Assembly: GCA_026004035.1 (NCBI GenBank) | Contig: BPII01000021.1 | Location: 1-39,980, forward strand | Direction of reading: 5' to 3' | DNA from: Candidatus Sericytochromatia bacterium | Lineage (GTDB): Bacteria; Cyanobacteriota; Sericytochromatia; UBA7694; JACMQJ01 | DNA: 39,980 nucleotides | Shown: piece by piece, positions 1 to 9,296 of the stretch | Position numbering within the stretch: the stretch's first letter is position 1 | Layout: every line of letters starts with the position of its first letter | Position numbers and translations under genes: made by a program | Notes under the pieces: model-generated | What the model saw: the letters and a program-made list of their open reading frames with translations, nothing else | Databases searched by the model: none | What the model was told of the DNA's origin: nothing

Positions 1-1
1 A

Positions 2-1747
2 GCAGATAGAGTTAATCAGCTTCAAATACTAAAAGATATTGCTTTCAAAATAATAGACTTTGTATCGCAGTTTGAAGACGAACTTGTAAAAATCTGGAAC
101 AAGCCGAAGTTTGTTAAAAACTCTAATTATGTGATAACGCTGGATAAAATTGGCAAATTTGAGTTAATTGAAAAGATAGTCAAACATAAAAATATAGAAG
201 ACCAAATCGAAGAATGGAAAGAATTTGAAATTGTAGATAAAAATTTCAAAGTAGAAGACATTTTTGACAATGATTTAACCGGAAAGCATTTAGCAGAAAA
301 GTATAAACATTTACCAATTGATACCAAGTATTTCAAAGACTTAGAACTTGAAATATTAAGTTTATTTGATGATTTAGATAAATCTTTAGACGGATGGTTG
401 ATAAAAAGTGAAAATTATCAAGCATTAAATACAATGTTGCCAAAATTCAAAGAAAAAGTGCAAACAATTTATATTGATCCCCCTTTTAATCTAGATTCAT
501 CTGATCAATTTCTATATCGTACAAACTACAAAGATGCTAACTGGGCTACATTACTTGAAAATAGATTAAGAATTGCAAAAGATTGGTTAAATGAAAAAGG
601 AAGTATTTTTGTTAGGTGTGATTATAATGGTAATTGGATTGTTAGATGTTTGTTGGATGATGTTTTTGGGAAAGAAAATTTCAGGAATGAGCTTGTGGTA
701 AAGAGGATTAAAAAACAGACATTTGAAGAACCAAAGTCTTTTGCTGTTGATTATGATAATATTTATTTTTATTCAAAAAACTTTGAAGTAAAAGTTATTA
801 TAAATCCCCCTAAAATTGAAATAAGTAGAACTGAAGAAGAATTATGGCATTCATCGGATACACAAGGTAAACACGAACCAAGAGTGTTTTTTGGTAAAGA
901 GCTGTATCCTCCTCAAGGACGAGGATGGTTTTCTCAAGAAAAGATAGATGAACTGATAAGCAAAAAAGAATTAAGATTAGTATGTAAAAGGTGCAAGTAT
1001 AAACATTATGAGGGTTTTTTAAATGATAAACATTGTTCTTATTGTAATGAAAATGATTGGCGAGTTGAATATAAAATAAAAAGAAAAGATTTTTCTATAA
1101 TAGGTAATTTATGGAATGACATTTCGGGATATACACATAATTGGCAATTTCCAACTGAAAACTCAGAAATTCTTTTAAAACGTGTTATAGAATCAACATC
1201 TAACAAAGATGATTTAGTTATAGATTTCTTTTTAGGAAGTGGCACTACCACAGCCGTAGCACATAAACTTTGCAGGAAATGGATTGGTATAGAAATGGGA
1301 GAACATTTTTACACTGTCGTTTTACCAAGAATGAAAAAGGTTTTAGCTTATGATAAGTCTGGTATTTCAAAAGAAGTTAAAGAATATAAAGGTGGAGGCT
1401 TTTTCAAATACTACGAACTTGAACAATATGAAGAGACATTAGCAAATACAATTTATGAAAACCATGATATTATTATTGTTAAAAATAAAAATCCTTATGA
1501 ACAATATGTATTTATGAAAGATGAAAAAATGCTTAAAGCACTTGAAATTGACTATCAAAATAATAAAGTGAAAGTTGATTTATCAAAATTATATGAAAAC
1601 ATAGATATTGCTGAAACTCTATCTAATATTACAGGCAAAAAAATCAAAAGAATAAAAGAAGATGAAGTAGAATTTGAAGATGGAATTAAAGTTAATATAA
1701 AAGATTTGGACTATAAATTAATTAAACATTTGATATGGTGGGAGTAA
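2..1747 (+). CDS. mod: Type III restriction-modification DNA methyltransferase (Mod), 5' partial
   Basis: Adenine-specific DNA methyltransferase, the modification and recognition subunit of a type III R-M system. The reading frame is open back to base 2, reading ...FEDELVKIWNKPKF before the GTG at 131. That segment is typical of Mod proteins, so the GTG is internal and the true start lies left of the window. The catalytic motif DPPFN is at 476-490. The AdoMet-binding FxGxG motif (FFLGSGTT) lies near 1225, so the motif order is the beta class. Between them, around 980-1045, is a four-cysteine zinc-ribbon-like insert (CKRC...CSYC), an extra in this Mod. The C-terminal part (about 1400-1740) is of unclear role. 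The res start codon follows the stop after 5 nt, so the two form one operon. Family assignment is firm; the recognition sequence cannot be read from the DNA. Confidence 0.93.
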   Translation, partial: ADRVNQLQILKDIAFKIIDFVSQFEDELVKIWNKPKFVKNSNYVITLDKIGKFELIEKIVKHKNIEDQIEEWKEFEIVDKNFKVEDIFDNDLTGKHLAEKYKHLPIDTKYFKDLELEILSLFDDLDKSLDGWLIKSENYQALNTMLPKFKEKVQTIYIDPPFNLDSSDQFLYRTNYKDANWATLLENRLRIAKDWLNEKGSIFVRCDYNGNWIVRCLLDDVFGKENFRNELVVKRIKKQTFEEPKSFAVDYDNIYFYSKNFEVKVIINPPKIEISRTEEELWHSSDTQGKHEPRVFFGKELYPPQGRGWFSQEKIDELISKKELRLVCKRCKYKHYEGFLNDKHCSYCNENDWRVEYKIKRKDFSIIGNLWNDISGYTHNWQFPTENSEILLKRVIESTSNKDDLVIDFFLGSGTTTAVAHKLCRKWIGIEMGEHFYTVVLPRMKKVLAYDKSGISKEVKEYKGGGFFKYYELEQYEETLANTIYENHDIIIVKNKNPYEQYVFMKDEKMLKALEIDYQNNKVKVDLSKLYENIDIAETLSNITGKKIKRIKEDEVEFEDGIKVNIKDLDYKLIKHLIWWE

Positions 1748-1752
1748 TTATT

Positions 1753-4694
1753 ATGAGTAAATTATATTTACAGGATATAGTAAAAAGTATTAAGTTTGAA
1801 AATTTACCAAATGAGTGGCAAACATTAGACTTAGAAAGTTTCTCTGATAATAAAAATCTTTTTGATTATCAGCAAAATGCATTAAAAAACTCATTGATTG
1901 CTTTATATTTGTATTTCAAAGAGTATAATATAGACAAAAAAGAATTTTTTTAAATTATACGAAAATAACGGATTTGAAGAAAATCTTGATTTAAAATTAG
2001 ATGATAAAACAAAGATATACGAAGAATTTGATAAAGATTACAAAATAGAGAATAACAAAATACCTTTTTACCATTTTATTAATAGAATAAGTTTTTGGAT
2101 GGCAACCGGGAGTGGTAAAACCTTAGTTATAGTGAAACTTATTGATCTACTCTATTCCTTAATGAAAGAAAACCAAATACCTGAAAAAGATATACTGTTT
2201 CTTACTTTTAGAGATGATTTACTTGAACAATTTAAAAAACATATTGATGAATTTAATTCTTTGGGAAAAATTAAAATTAATTTATATAATCTTAAAGAAT
2301 ACGATAGTGTTAAAAAATTCTAGATTAAAATTTGGCAATGAAATAGATGTTTTTTACTACAGAAGTGATTTAATATCTGATGAACAAAAGGATAAAATTA
2401 TTGATTTTAGGAATTACGATAATAATGGAGATTGGTATATTATTTTAGATGAAGCACATAAAGGAGATAAACAAGAAAGTAAAAGGCAACATTTCTACTC
2501 TATACTTTCAAGAAATGGATTTTTACTTAACTTTTCTGCAACTTTCACAGACCCAATAGACTTTGCCACTTGTGTATTTAACTTTAATCTTGCAAAATTT
2601 ATAGAAGAAGGATATGGAAAACATATTTATGTTTCAAAAGAAAATATATCAAGCTTAGGAGAAAAGGAAGACTTTAAAGAAATAGACAAACAAAGAATAC
2701 TTCTTAAAATCCTTATACTACAAGCATTTTTAAATAAGCAGTATCAAGAAATAAAGAAAATTGATTCAAATCTTTATCACAAACCTTTACTTGTCACTCT
2801 TGTAAATTCAGTAAACACTGAAGATTCCGATTTGGAACTATTTTTTAGAGAGTTAAAAAAAGTAGCAATAGGTGAAATAAAAAATGATATTTTTAATATA
2901 GCTAAGGAAGAATTAAAAAAAGAGCTTTCTAATGAAAAATATGAGTTTGAAAATAAAGAAGTAAATATAAGGATAGAAGAGATTGATAAAATTGACATAA
3001 ATTTTGTATTAAAGTATGTTTTTAATACTGATACTCATGGAAAGATAGAAATCATAAAGATGCCAAAAAATCAACAAGAGCTTCTTTTTAAAATGCAAAC
3101 ATCAAACAAACCTTTTGCATTAATGAAGATAGGTGATATATCAACATGGTTAAAACAAAAACTTGATGGATATGAAATAAACGAAAAGTTTGAGAATGAA
3201 AGTGTTTTTAGAAACATAGATAAAAATGATGATGTAAATATCTTGATGGGTTCTCGCTCTTTTTATGAAGGTTGGGACAGTAATAGACCAAATATAATTT
3301 TGTTTATAAACATTGGAAAAGGTATTGATGCTAAGAAATTTGTTTTACAAGCTATTGGAAGAGGAGTCAGGATAGAACCGATTCCAAACAGAAGAGTAAG
3401 AGGATTGATTCTATACAATAATAACGAGATAGGAAAAGATGTTTATGAAAAGGTAAAAGACAAGATAGATAGTATAGAAACCTTATTTGTTTTTGGAACA
3501 AAATCACAAAACTTAAAGGATATAGTTGAGACATTAAAAAAAGAAAAATCAGAAGAAGTTTTGCTTGGAGACTTGTTTGAAATTAATCCTGAAATAGAGA
3601 GCAAATTACTATTAATTCCTGTATATAAGACTTCTGATTCAATAATAGTAGAAGACCAAAATGTTATAAAGTTTTCTATACATCTAGATGATTTGAAACT
3701 TGCTAAAAATTACTTTAACTACATAGGATACAAAATTTCACTCATAAAATATGATTGCGATATAAGAGTTTTAAAGGAAATTAAAAAAGTTTTCAATAAT
3801 GAAGAAAGTGAAGGATATTTCTTTAAAGAAAATGAAAATGCTACAAAATTTTCAAATCCAGATTTACTACTTAAAAATATTTTCAATCACTTTAGTAATA
3901 AAGCAGAAGAATTTAGAACATTTAAAGAAGTAGAAAAGGAAAATGAAATAATACATTTTAAAAAAATTGTCATTACTAAAGATATACTTGATTCAGTTAA
4001 AGAAAAAATTGAAAATGTTGAAAAAACATTAAATAGAGAAAAAGAATTAGATGAACAGTTTGATAGAGAGGAAATAACAAGAGAAGAGTATAAAAAGAAA
4101 CTTAAAGAAATTAAAACTCTTAAAGAAGAAGTAGTAGTTTATTCAACAAATGAGAAACTTAAAATTACACTATTACAGAACCACTATTATATTCCGGTAA
4201 TAGTTAAAGAAATAGGTAAAGCAGATTACATAAAACATATAATAAAAACAGATAGTGAAGTTAAATTTTTAAATGATCTTGAAAAATACTTACAAGAAGA
4301 AAATAACTTTTTTAATGAATTTGATTGGTGGTATTTTTCCAAATTAGATGAAACTTTAGATAAAATTTACATTCCTTATTACAATCCAAAGAATAATAAA
4401 ATTGACAAATTTAAGCCAGATTTTATTTTTTGGTTGAAAAAAGGAAATGATTATACTATCTTATTTGTAGATCCTAAGGGAACAGAACACACAGATGGTT
4501 ATAGAAAAATTGATGGATACTCAAGATTATTTGAGATACAGCAAAATGAAGAAAAACAACCAAAAGTTATTTCGTATAATGGTTTTAATATAAAAGTTAA
4601 ATTACTTATGAAAACAGATGAGATGGGAAATGTTATAGAAAACTATAAAAATTATTGGTTTAATGAATTAGAGGATTTGATTAAACATCTATGA
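1753..4694 (+). CDS. res: Type III restriction endonuclease subunit Res, two frameshifts
   Basis: Translocating helicase/nuclease subunit that pairs with Mod. Read as one gene it encodes about 979 residues, the usual Res length, but the frame breaks twice. The T7 run at 1945-1951 and the A6 run at 2312-2317 each carry one base too many; removing one from each gives KEFFKLYENNGF and DSVKNSRLKFG. Motifs then run in order: Q-like FDYQQNAL near the start, Walker A MATGSGKT (2099-2122), DEAH box LDEAHKG (about 2445), SAT (about 2534), motif VI QAIGRGVRIEP (about 3350), and a C-terminal nuclease signature PDFIF...FVDPKG (PD-(D/E)xK, 4416-4482). The ATG at 1753 is 5 nt after mod. The downstream frame also has an in-frame ATG at 2214, but its first ~35 codons are off-frame sequence. 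If the shifts are real, the nuclease is inactive. Confidence 0.9.
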
Positions 4695-4905
4695 ATTAAG
4701 TATGCTTTTAGCATTCTCTCAGATTGAAGCTGTTTGAAAATTCAGAAAACAAGAACAGATAAGCATTTGCAAGGTGGCTGTTTTAAACATGATTTCTATA
4801 AGCAAAAATAAAACTTTTAGAAGAAGCGGGAGTAAAATAAAAAAGCTATGTCTGGAATAAAATACAAATAAAATATAATTTTAGTAAATTTAAAAGGAGA
4901 AAAAA

Positions 4906-4962
4906 ATGAGAGAAATTTACAGTAAAGAAAATATAATGGAAATAATAATGCACTGGAATTGA
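4906..4962 (+). pseudogene. Gene start cut off by MITE-like insertion
   Basis: An 18-codon reading frame (MREIYSKENIMEIIMHWN, then TGA) begins at ATG 4906. It has an excellent AAGGAG Shine-Dalgarno at 4894-4899, 6 nt upstream. The last codons and the stop lie inside the MITE-like element that begins at 4949. This looks like the preserved 5' end of a small gene whose remainder was displaced or lost when the element inserted. No coding continuation is visible beyond 5090. Inference only; the peptide matches nothing I recognise. Confidence 0.35.
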
Positions 4963-5090
4963 GTTATAGAAAAAAATTACCTTCAAAAGCTTATAAATAC
5001 TAAATCTAAAGTATATTTTAATATAAATCTTTAAAAATGCTTACTATTAAGGGATTTTAAGTTTATCAAAAAATAACATTAGCTAGTACC
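4949..5090 (-). mobile_element. MITE-like repeat, copy B
   Basis: About 142 bp, matching the reverse complement of 9071-9211 almost throughout. By eye I count roughly 16 differences over 141 aligned columns, two of them one-base changes in A-runs. Its ends are degraded (TGCACTGGA at the left, AGTACC at the right) compared with the clean 9-bp inverted ends of the other copy. It contains no reading frame. No target-site duplication is obvious. Likely an old, non-autonomous insertion-sequence derivative. Confidence 0.75.
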
Positions 5091-5207
5091 CACTTATTAC
5101 CATTTAATATTTCTTAATATTTATATTTTCTGAAAATCTTGATATACAATGATTATAGGATTTGTTAATAATTTTTTCTAGGTGTTGCATTTCGAGTGAA
5201 AAATTAT

Positions 5208-6575
5208 ATGAAGTTTTATTCCATTAATCCATCAACAGAAGAAGAAGTTAGATCTTATAATTTAATGTCAAAAGAAGAAATATCTAATATTATAGATAAT
5301 CTTTATGAGAGATTTTTATTTTGGAAAAAACAAGATTTTTCTTATAAATCAAATTTAGTAAAAAATCTTTCTAAATTGTTAAAAAATAATAAAGAAAATT
5401 ACGCTAGATTAATGGCTGTTGAAATGGGAAAACCAATGTCTCAAGGTATAGCTGAAATAGAAAAATGTTCTTGGTTATGTGAATATTATGCTGATAATTC
5501 AGAAAATTTTTTGAAAGATTTACATATAAAAACTAATGCTAAGGAAAGTTTTGTTTCTTTTTCTCCATTAGGAACTATATTATCTATAATGCCATGGAAT
5601 TTTCCTTTTTGGCAAGTTTTTAGGTTTGCTATACCTTCTTTAATAGTGGGTAATACAGTTCTGTTAAAACATGCACCTAATGTATTAGGATGTTCTTTAA
5701 AGATAGAAAAATTATTTTTAGAAGCAGGTTTTCCTGAAAATACGTTTAAAAGTATAATTGTAGATATTGATTTAATAGAATACTTATTAAGCAATGATAA
5801 AATTCAAGCTGTTACATTAACAGGTAGTACAAAAGCAGGTAAAGCTGTTGCACAATTAGCTGGTAAGTATATTAAAAAAAGTGTTTTGGAATTAGGGGGA
5901 AATGATCCATATATTATTTTAGATGATGCTGATTTAAATCTAGCAGTTGAATCATGTGTTAATTCTAGACTTATTAATAGTGGTCAGAGTTGTATATCAG
6001 CAAAAAGATTTATAATAGTTAATTCATTGAAAAAAGATTTTGAGGAATTGTTTATTGAAAAAATGTCAAAGAAAACTTTTGGTAATCCATTAGAAGGTAA
6101 CTTTGATTTAGGTCCTATAGCAAGAAAAGATTTAAGAGATAATTTACATTATCAAGTATCAAGAGCTATTAAAGATGGAGCTAAATTATTATTAGGTGGA
6201 TATATACCAAATCAAAAAGGTTATTTTTATCCACCAACAATATTGACAGATGTATCAGAAGATAACTTTATTTTTAAAGAAGAAACATTTGGTCCTGTTG
6301 CATCAATAATATCAGCTAAAGATGAAAAAGAAGCTATTAAAATAGCTAATAATTCTCATTATGGATTAGGAGCTGCAATATTTACAAAAGATGAAGAAAA
6401 AGCAAAGTATCTTGCAAAAAATGAATTAAACGCTGGTTCTTGTTTTATAAATACTTTTGTTGTTTCAGATCCTAGACTTCCTTTTGGAGGAATAAAGGAA
6501 TCTGGTTATGGGAGAGAACTTTCACATTTTGGATTACTAGAATTTGTTAATATAAAAACTATATTTGTTAAATAG
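5208..6575 (+). CDS. gabD: NAD(P)-dependent succinate-semialdehyde dehydrogenase
   Basis: Aldehyde dehydrogenase superfamily enzyme oxidising succinate semialdehyde to succinate, the second step of the GABA shunt. About 455 residues, the normal length for the YneI/Sad-type SSADH. The catalytic Cys is in NSGQSC (C262), the general-base Glu in LELGG (E228), the cofactor motif TGSTKAGKAV lies near residues 205-215, and the EETFGPV and PFGGIKESGYGRE signatures are present. The start is taken as ATG 5208 because MKFYSINPSTEEE fits the family N-terminus. An in-frame GTG at 5196, with AGGTG further upstream, is an alternative. The neighbour gabT starts 7 nt after the stop, supporting GABA-derived substrate; without that context other short-chain semialdehydes would be possible. 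Confidence 0.88.
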   Translation: MKFYSINPSTEEEVRSYNLMSKEEISNIIDNLYERFLFWKKQDFSYKSNLVKNLSKLLKNNKENYARLMAVEMGKPMSQGIAEIEKCSWLCEYYADNSENFLKDLHIKTNAKESFVSFSPLGTILSIMPWNFPFWQVFRFAIPSLIVGNTVLLKHAPNVLGCSLKIEKLFLEAGFPENTFKSIIVDIDLIEYLLSNDKIQAVTLTGSTKAGKAVAQLAGKYIKKSVLELGGNDPYIILDDADLNLAVESCVNSRLINSGQSCISAKRFIIVNSLKKDFEELFIEKMSKKTFGNPLEGNFDLGPIARKDLRDNLHYQVSRAIKDGAKLLLGGYIPNQKGYFYPPTILTDVSEDNFIFKEETFGPVASIISAKDEKEAIKIANNSHYGLGAAIFTKDEEKAKYLAKNELNAGSCFINTFVVSDPRLPFGGIKESGYGRELSHFGLLEFVNIKTIFVK

Positions 6576-6582
6576 GTATTAT

Positions 6583-7875
6583 ATGAGTTTAAATGAAAAC
6601 TTAATAAATAGAAGAAATAAAGTTGTTTCAAGAGGCATAGGTTTAATATCAAATTTTACTACATTATCAGGTAAAGGTGCTTTACTTAGAGATTTAGAAG
6701 GTAATGAATATATAGATTTTACAAGTGGTATAGGAGTTACTGCATTAGGACATTGTCCTGAAGAAATAGTTAGTGCAATAAAAAATCAAGCTGATAAATT
6801 ATTACATGCATGTATAATGGTATCAACTTATGAACCATATATTGAATTATGTGAAACTTTAGTTGAATTATTCCCCCATGGTAATAATACAAAAGTTATG
6901 CTTACAAATACAGGTGCTGAATCAGTAGAAAATGCTATAAAAATAGCAAGACAATATACAAAAAAACAAGCTATTATTTGTTATTCAGGAGCTTTTCATG
7001 GTAGAAGTTACATGGCAATGTCCTTAACTTCCAAAGTTTCCTATAAAGAAAATTGTTCTCCTTTTAATTCAGAAATCTATAGATTACAATTTCCAAGTTA
7101 TTATCATTACAATGATGGTTTAAGCTACAGTGATTTTATAAAAAGAGAAATAAATCGGTTAAATAATTTTTTTAATGAATATGTATCACCCAATAATGTA
7201 GCAGCAATAATAATTGAGCTAATACAAGGTGAAGGTGGATTTAATGTTGCTCCAATTGAATATGTTCAAGAATTGAGAAATATATGTGATAAATACAATA
7301 TTTTATTAATTTTTGATGAAGTTCAATCGGGTTTTTGTAGAACTGGAAAATGGGCAGCTTACCAACATTATAACGTTATTCCTGATATCTCCACATGGGC
7401 AAAAGCATTAGGAAGTGGTCTACCTATAGGAGCTGTCATAGGTAAACAGGAAATAATGGATTCAGCTATAACTGGAACATTAGGTGGAACTTATATAGGA
7501 AATCCTCTTTCTTGCGTGAGTGCAATAGAGACAATAAAGTATATGAAAAAAAATAATATAAATCAAAAAGCTTTAGAAATTGGAGAGAAAATAAAAAGTA
7601 ATTTTGAACCATTGAAAAAAAAATATTCAGGAATAGGAGATATAAGAGGACTTGGTGCTATGATGGCAATAGAGTTTGTAAAAAATAACTCTGAACCTGA
7701 TTCAGAGTTTGTAAGCACACTTTTAAAATCATGTTGGAAAAGAAATTTACTTGTTATTAACTCTGGATTACATAAAAATGTTCTTAGATTTCTGATTCCT
7801 CTTACAATAGAAAATGAATTATTAGAAAAAGGATTAAATATTATAAAAGAAGAAATTATTAACCTATATTCATAA
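6583..7875 (+). CDS. gabT: 4-aminobutyrate aminotransferase
   Basis: PLP-dependent class III aminotransferase that moves the amino group of GABA to 2-oxoglutarate, giving succinate semialdehyde for GabD. Visible signatures are TNTGAESVENAIKIAR, SGAFHGRSYMA, the IFDEVQSGFCRTGKW block and the PLP-binding lysine in TWAKALGSGLP (K274). The 430-residue length matches the family. ATG 6583 is preceded by TAGGT, which overlaps the gabD stop, so the two are translationally close. The gene keeps its frame across an A8 run (7547-7554) and an A9 run (7615-7623), useful when judging the homopolymer breaks elsewhere. Ornithine or acetylornithine transaminase is the main alternative; pairing with an SSADH argues for GABA. 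Confidence 0.88.
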   Translation: MSLNENLINRRNKVVSRGIGLISNFTTLSGKGALLRDLEGNEYIDFTSGIGVTALGHCPEEIVSAIKNQADKLLHACIMVSTYEPYIELCETLVELFPHGNNTKVMLTNTGAESVENAIKIARQYTKKQAIICYSGAFHGRSYMAMSLTSKVSYKENCSPFNSEIYRLQFPSYYHYNDGLSYSDFIKREINRLNNFFNEYVSPNNVAAIIIELIQGEGGFNVAPIEYVQELRNICDKYNILLIFDEVQSGFCRTGKWAAYQHYNVIPDISTWAKALGSGLPIGAVIGKQEIMDSAITGTLGGTYIGNPLSCVSAIETIKYMKKNNINQKALEIGEKIKSNFEPLKKKYSGIGDIRGLGAMMAIEFVKNNSEPDSEFVSTLLKSCWKRNLLVINSGLHKNVLRFLIPLTIENELLEKGLNIIKEEIINLYS

Positions 7876-7895
7876 CTATAATTGAATATCAGGTT
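7861..7895. terminator. Probable shared terminator between gabT and the Clp-N gene
   Basis: Imperfect inverted repeat: AACCTATATTC (7861-7871) pairs with GAATATCAGGTT (7884-7895) with one bulged C and a 12-nt loop. It spans the abutting stop codons of the convergent genes (gabT stop 7873-7875, Clp-N stop 7876-7878). Low GC and no long U-run make it a modest candidate. Confidence 0.35.
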
Positions 7896-8823
7896 CCGAA
7901 GAGTCAGGATTCTTTCTTAAAATATCTAAAATATCCCATCTAACTTGCTCTGGATCTATTCCAAAGTATTTTAAAATATAACCTGATGTGCAATTATCTA
8001 TTGAAGTAACACCAGCTAACAAATGTCCTGTACCTATCTTTGCATAATTAAATCTTTTAGCTTCTATCCAAGCAAATTCTAAAGATTTTTCTAACATAGA
8101 TGTATTACATAATAAATCTAGATTTGTACCACTACCTTTACCTACTATTCTATTTATTTCTAGTCTTATAGTCATTTCATCTAGAGAAAATTTAGATAAT
8201 AATTTAGATGAAATTGAATTATAATTAGTTTTTGAAAGACACAGAAGTAATTGCTCTGTCCCTATAAAAATATGACCTTGTTTTATAGTTTCTTCTCTTG
8301 CACAATCTAAAACTATCTTTGCTAAATTAGTAAGATATTTAGGTGAATAATGTTCTGGTAATTTTTCATCAATAGGTACAAACTTATCATCATTCCAAAA
8401 TAACTTTATTTCAGTTTCAATTGCTTCTACATCAAGATTTAATTCATTAATTAATTTTTTTATACTATGTTTATTTGATTTTAAAATTGCTAAAAGTATT
8501 ATTTCTGATGATACTGCTTCTTTAGAAAATTGATTTGCTAAAGATACAGAATTAGATATTACTTCCATTACTTCCATTGAGAAAGAGACCTCTTCTAATG
8601 GAATATTTGAATATCCTCTTCCAATTATTTTTTCTACAACTCTTCTAGCTTTTTTTAAATCTATATTAAATTTACTCAACAATAATGAAGTCGTACTAAA
8701 TCTATCATGCAGAATTCCTAAAAAAAGATGTTCTAATTGAACATATCCAAATTCTAATCTTTTAGCTTCCTGTCTAGAGTTTGTTATTGATTTTATAGCA
8801 CTTTCTGTAAATTTTTCAAACAT
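7876..8823 (-). CDS. Stand-alone Clp N-domain protein, no ATPase
   Basis: 315 residues made of four half-repeats of the Clp N-terminal fold (two complete N-domains) and nothing else. Repeat 1 starts MFEKFTESAIKSI...LEHLFLGIL, like the start of ClpC. Repeat 2 is SEIILLAIL near residue 100, repeat 3 GTEQLLLCL near 195, repeat 4 GTGHLLAGV near 275. There is no Walker A, so it cannot unfold proteins. It may act as a substrate adaptor, a decoy or a regulator of a ClpC/ClpB elsewhere (inference). The start is placed at ATG 8823 because MFEKF is the family start; an in-frame TTG three codons earlier is less likely. A good sigma70-type promoter sits just upstream. The stop codon abuts that of convergent gabT with no gap. 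Confidence 0.85.
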   Translation of the reverse strand: MFEKFTESAIKSITNSRQEAKRLEFGYVQLEHLFLGILHDRFSTTSLLLSKFNIDLKKARRVVEKIIGRGYSNIPLEEVSFSMEVMEVISNSVSLANQFSKEAVSSEIILLAILKSNKHSIKKLINELNLDVEAIETEIKLFWNDDKFVPIDEKLPEHYSPKYLTNLAKIVLDCAREETIKQGHIFIGTEQLLLCLSKTNYNSISSKLLSKFSLDEMTIRLEINRIVGKGSGTNLDLLCNTSMLEKSLEFAWIEAKRFNYAKIGTGHLLAGVTSIDNCTSGYILKYFGIDPEQVRWDILDILRKNPDSSEPDIQL

Positions 8824-8850
8824 TAAATACAAATAAAATAACTTAAAAAT

Positions 8851-8879
8851 ATTTTAAAATAAAAGTTTTTTATTGTCAA
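8851..8879 (-). promoter_or_regulatory. Sigma70-type promoter for the Clp-N gene
   Basis: On the minus strand a perfect -35 TTGACA (8879-8874), a 17-bp spacer, and -10 TAAAAT (8856-8851). Transcription would start near 8844, about 20 nt before the ATG. This is the clearest consensus promoter in the window. Confidence 0.65.
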
Positions 8880-9070
8880 AAAACATTTTATAAAAACAGT
8901 AGTTAAGAATGAAGTTTTGTAACAATAAAAATATTAAGAGAAAAAATAAAATAAAAGTTAAACAAAAAAGTAAAAAAGTAATAGAAGAAAAATTTAGGCA
9001 TAGCAAAGAGATGATGGAAAATTAATTTCCATAATATACCAAAAAATTAATAATAAATTACTCTATAAAT

Positions 9071-9211
9071 GGCACTGGGCTAATGTTATTTTTTGATAAG
9101 CTTAAAATCTATTAATACTAAGCATTTTAAAGATTTATATTGAAAAATACCTTAAATTCAGTATTTATAAGCTTTTGAAGGTAATTTTTTCTATAACTCA
9201 ATCCCAGTGCC
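9071..9211 (+). mobile_element. MITE-like repeat, copy A, with 9-bp terminal inverted repeats
   Basis: 141 bp bounded by GGCACTGGG (9071-9079) and its exact reverse complement CCCAGTGCC (9203-9211). No coding capacity. The same sequence occurs inverted at 4949-5090. Small size, clean inverted termini and dispersed copies are the definition of a miniature inverted-repeat element. The mobilising transposase is not in the window, and I see no certain target duplication (left flank TATAAAT, right flank GGGTATAAG). Confidence 0.82.
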
Positions 9212-9296
9212 GGGTATAAGGTATTTAAATAAAAATTAAATTATTAAAATATAATGAGTAAAAAGAATTTAAATTATTAAAATAATTTGAATTAAC

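Larger units (their letters stand above)
4695..5207. other. Non-coding gap between res and gabD
   Basis: About 510 bp with no convincing complete gene. Right after res is a weak hairpin (ATGCT/AGCAT, 4702-4714). At 4780-4850 short stretches read like a decayed C-terminus (AKIKLLEEAGVK then stop), too little to name. A well-formed ribosome site and start codon at 4894-4908 lead into a MITE-like element (4949-5090, listed separately). The last 110 bp before gabD are AT-rich and should hold its promoter; I cannot pick a convincing -35/-10 pair. Confidence 0.6.
8824..9296. other. Intergenic region upstream of sppA
   Basis: Besides the promoter above and the MITE-like copy A (9071-9211), it holds a 38-codon lysine-rich open frame (ATG 8909 to TAA 9025, MKFCNNKNIKRKNKIKV...) without a Shine-Dalgarno. 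It ends in a small hairpin, ATGGAAA/TTTCCAT (9014-9032). I do not call that frame a gene. Just before sppA the 15-bp phrase AAATTATTAAAATAA-like occurs twice (about 9238 and 9270), probably low-complexity AT sequence. Confidence 0.5.

Noticed and set aside
1945..2317. Programmed ribosomal frameshifting in res
   Set aside because: No slippery heptamer with a following pseudoknot is apparent, two separate sites would be needed, and the same type of break occurs in unrelated genes of the window.
2214..2330. Start of a separate helicase gene at ATG 2214
   Set aside because: The first ~35 codons are an out-of-frame reading of the res sequence that carries DILFLTFRDDLLEQF in the other frame. The helicase Walker A lies upstream of it, so it is one gene with a break at 2312-2317.
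5486..5794. Minus-strand 102-codon frame inside gabD
   Set aside because: It lies wholly within a clear aldehyde dehydrogenase gene and has no ribosome site or recognisable domain.
8909..9025. 38-codon lysine-rich open frame divergent from the Clp-N gene
   Set aside because: No ribosome site, composition explained by AAA-rich sequence, and no domain. Not enough for a gene call.
4949..9211. Active composite transposon carrying gabDT
   Set aside because: The flanking elements carry no transposase, differ from one another at many positions, one has degraded ends, and no outer target duplication is visible. Kept only as a possible inversion substrate.
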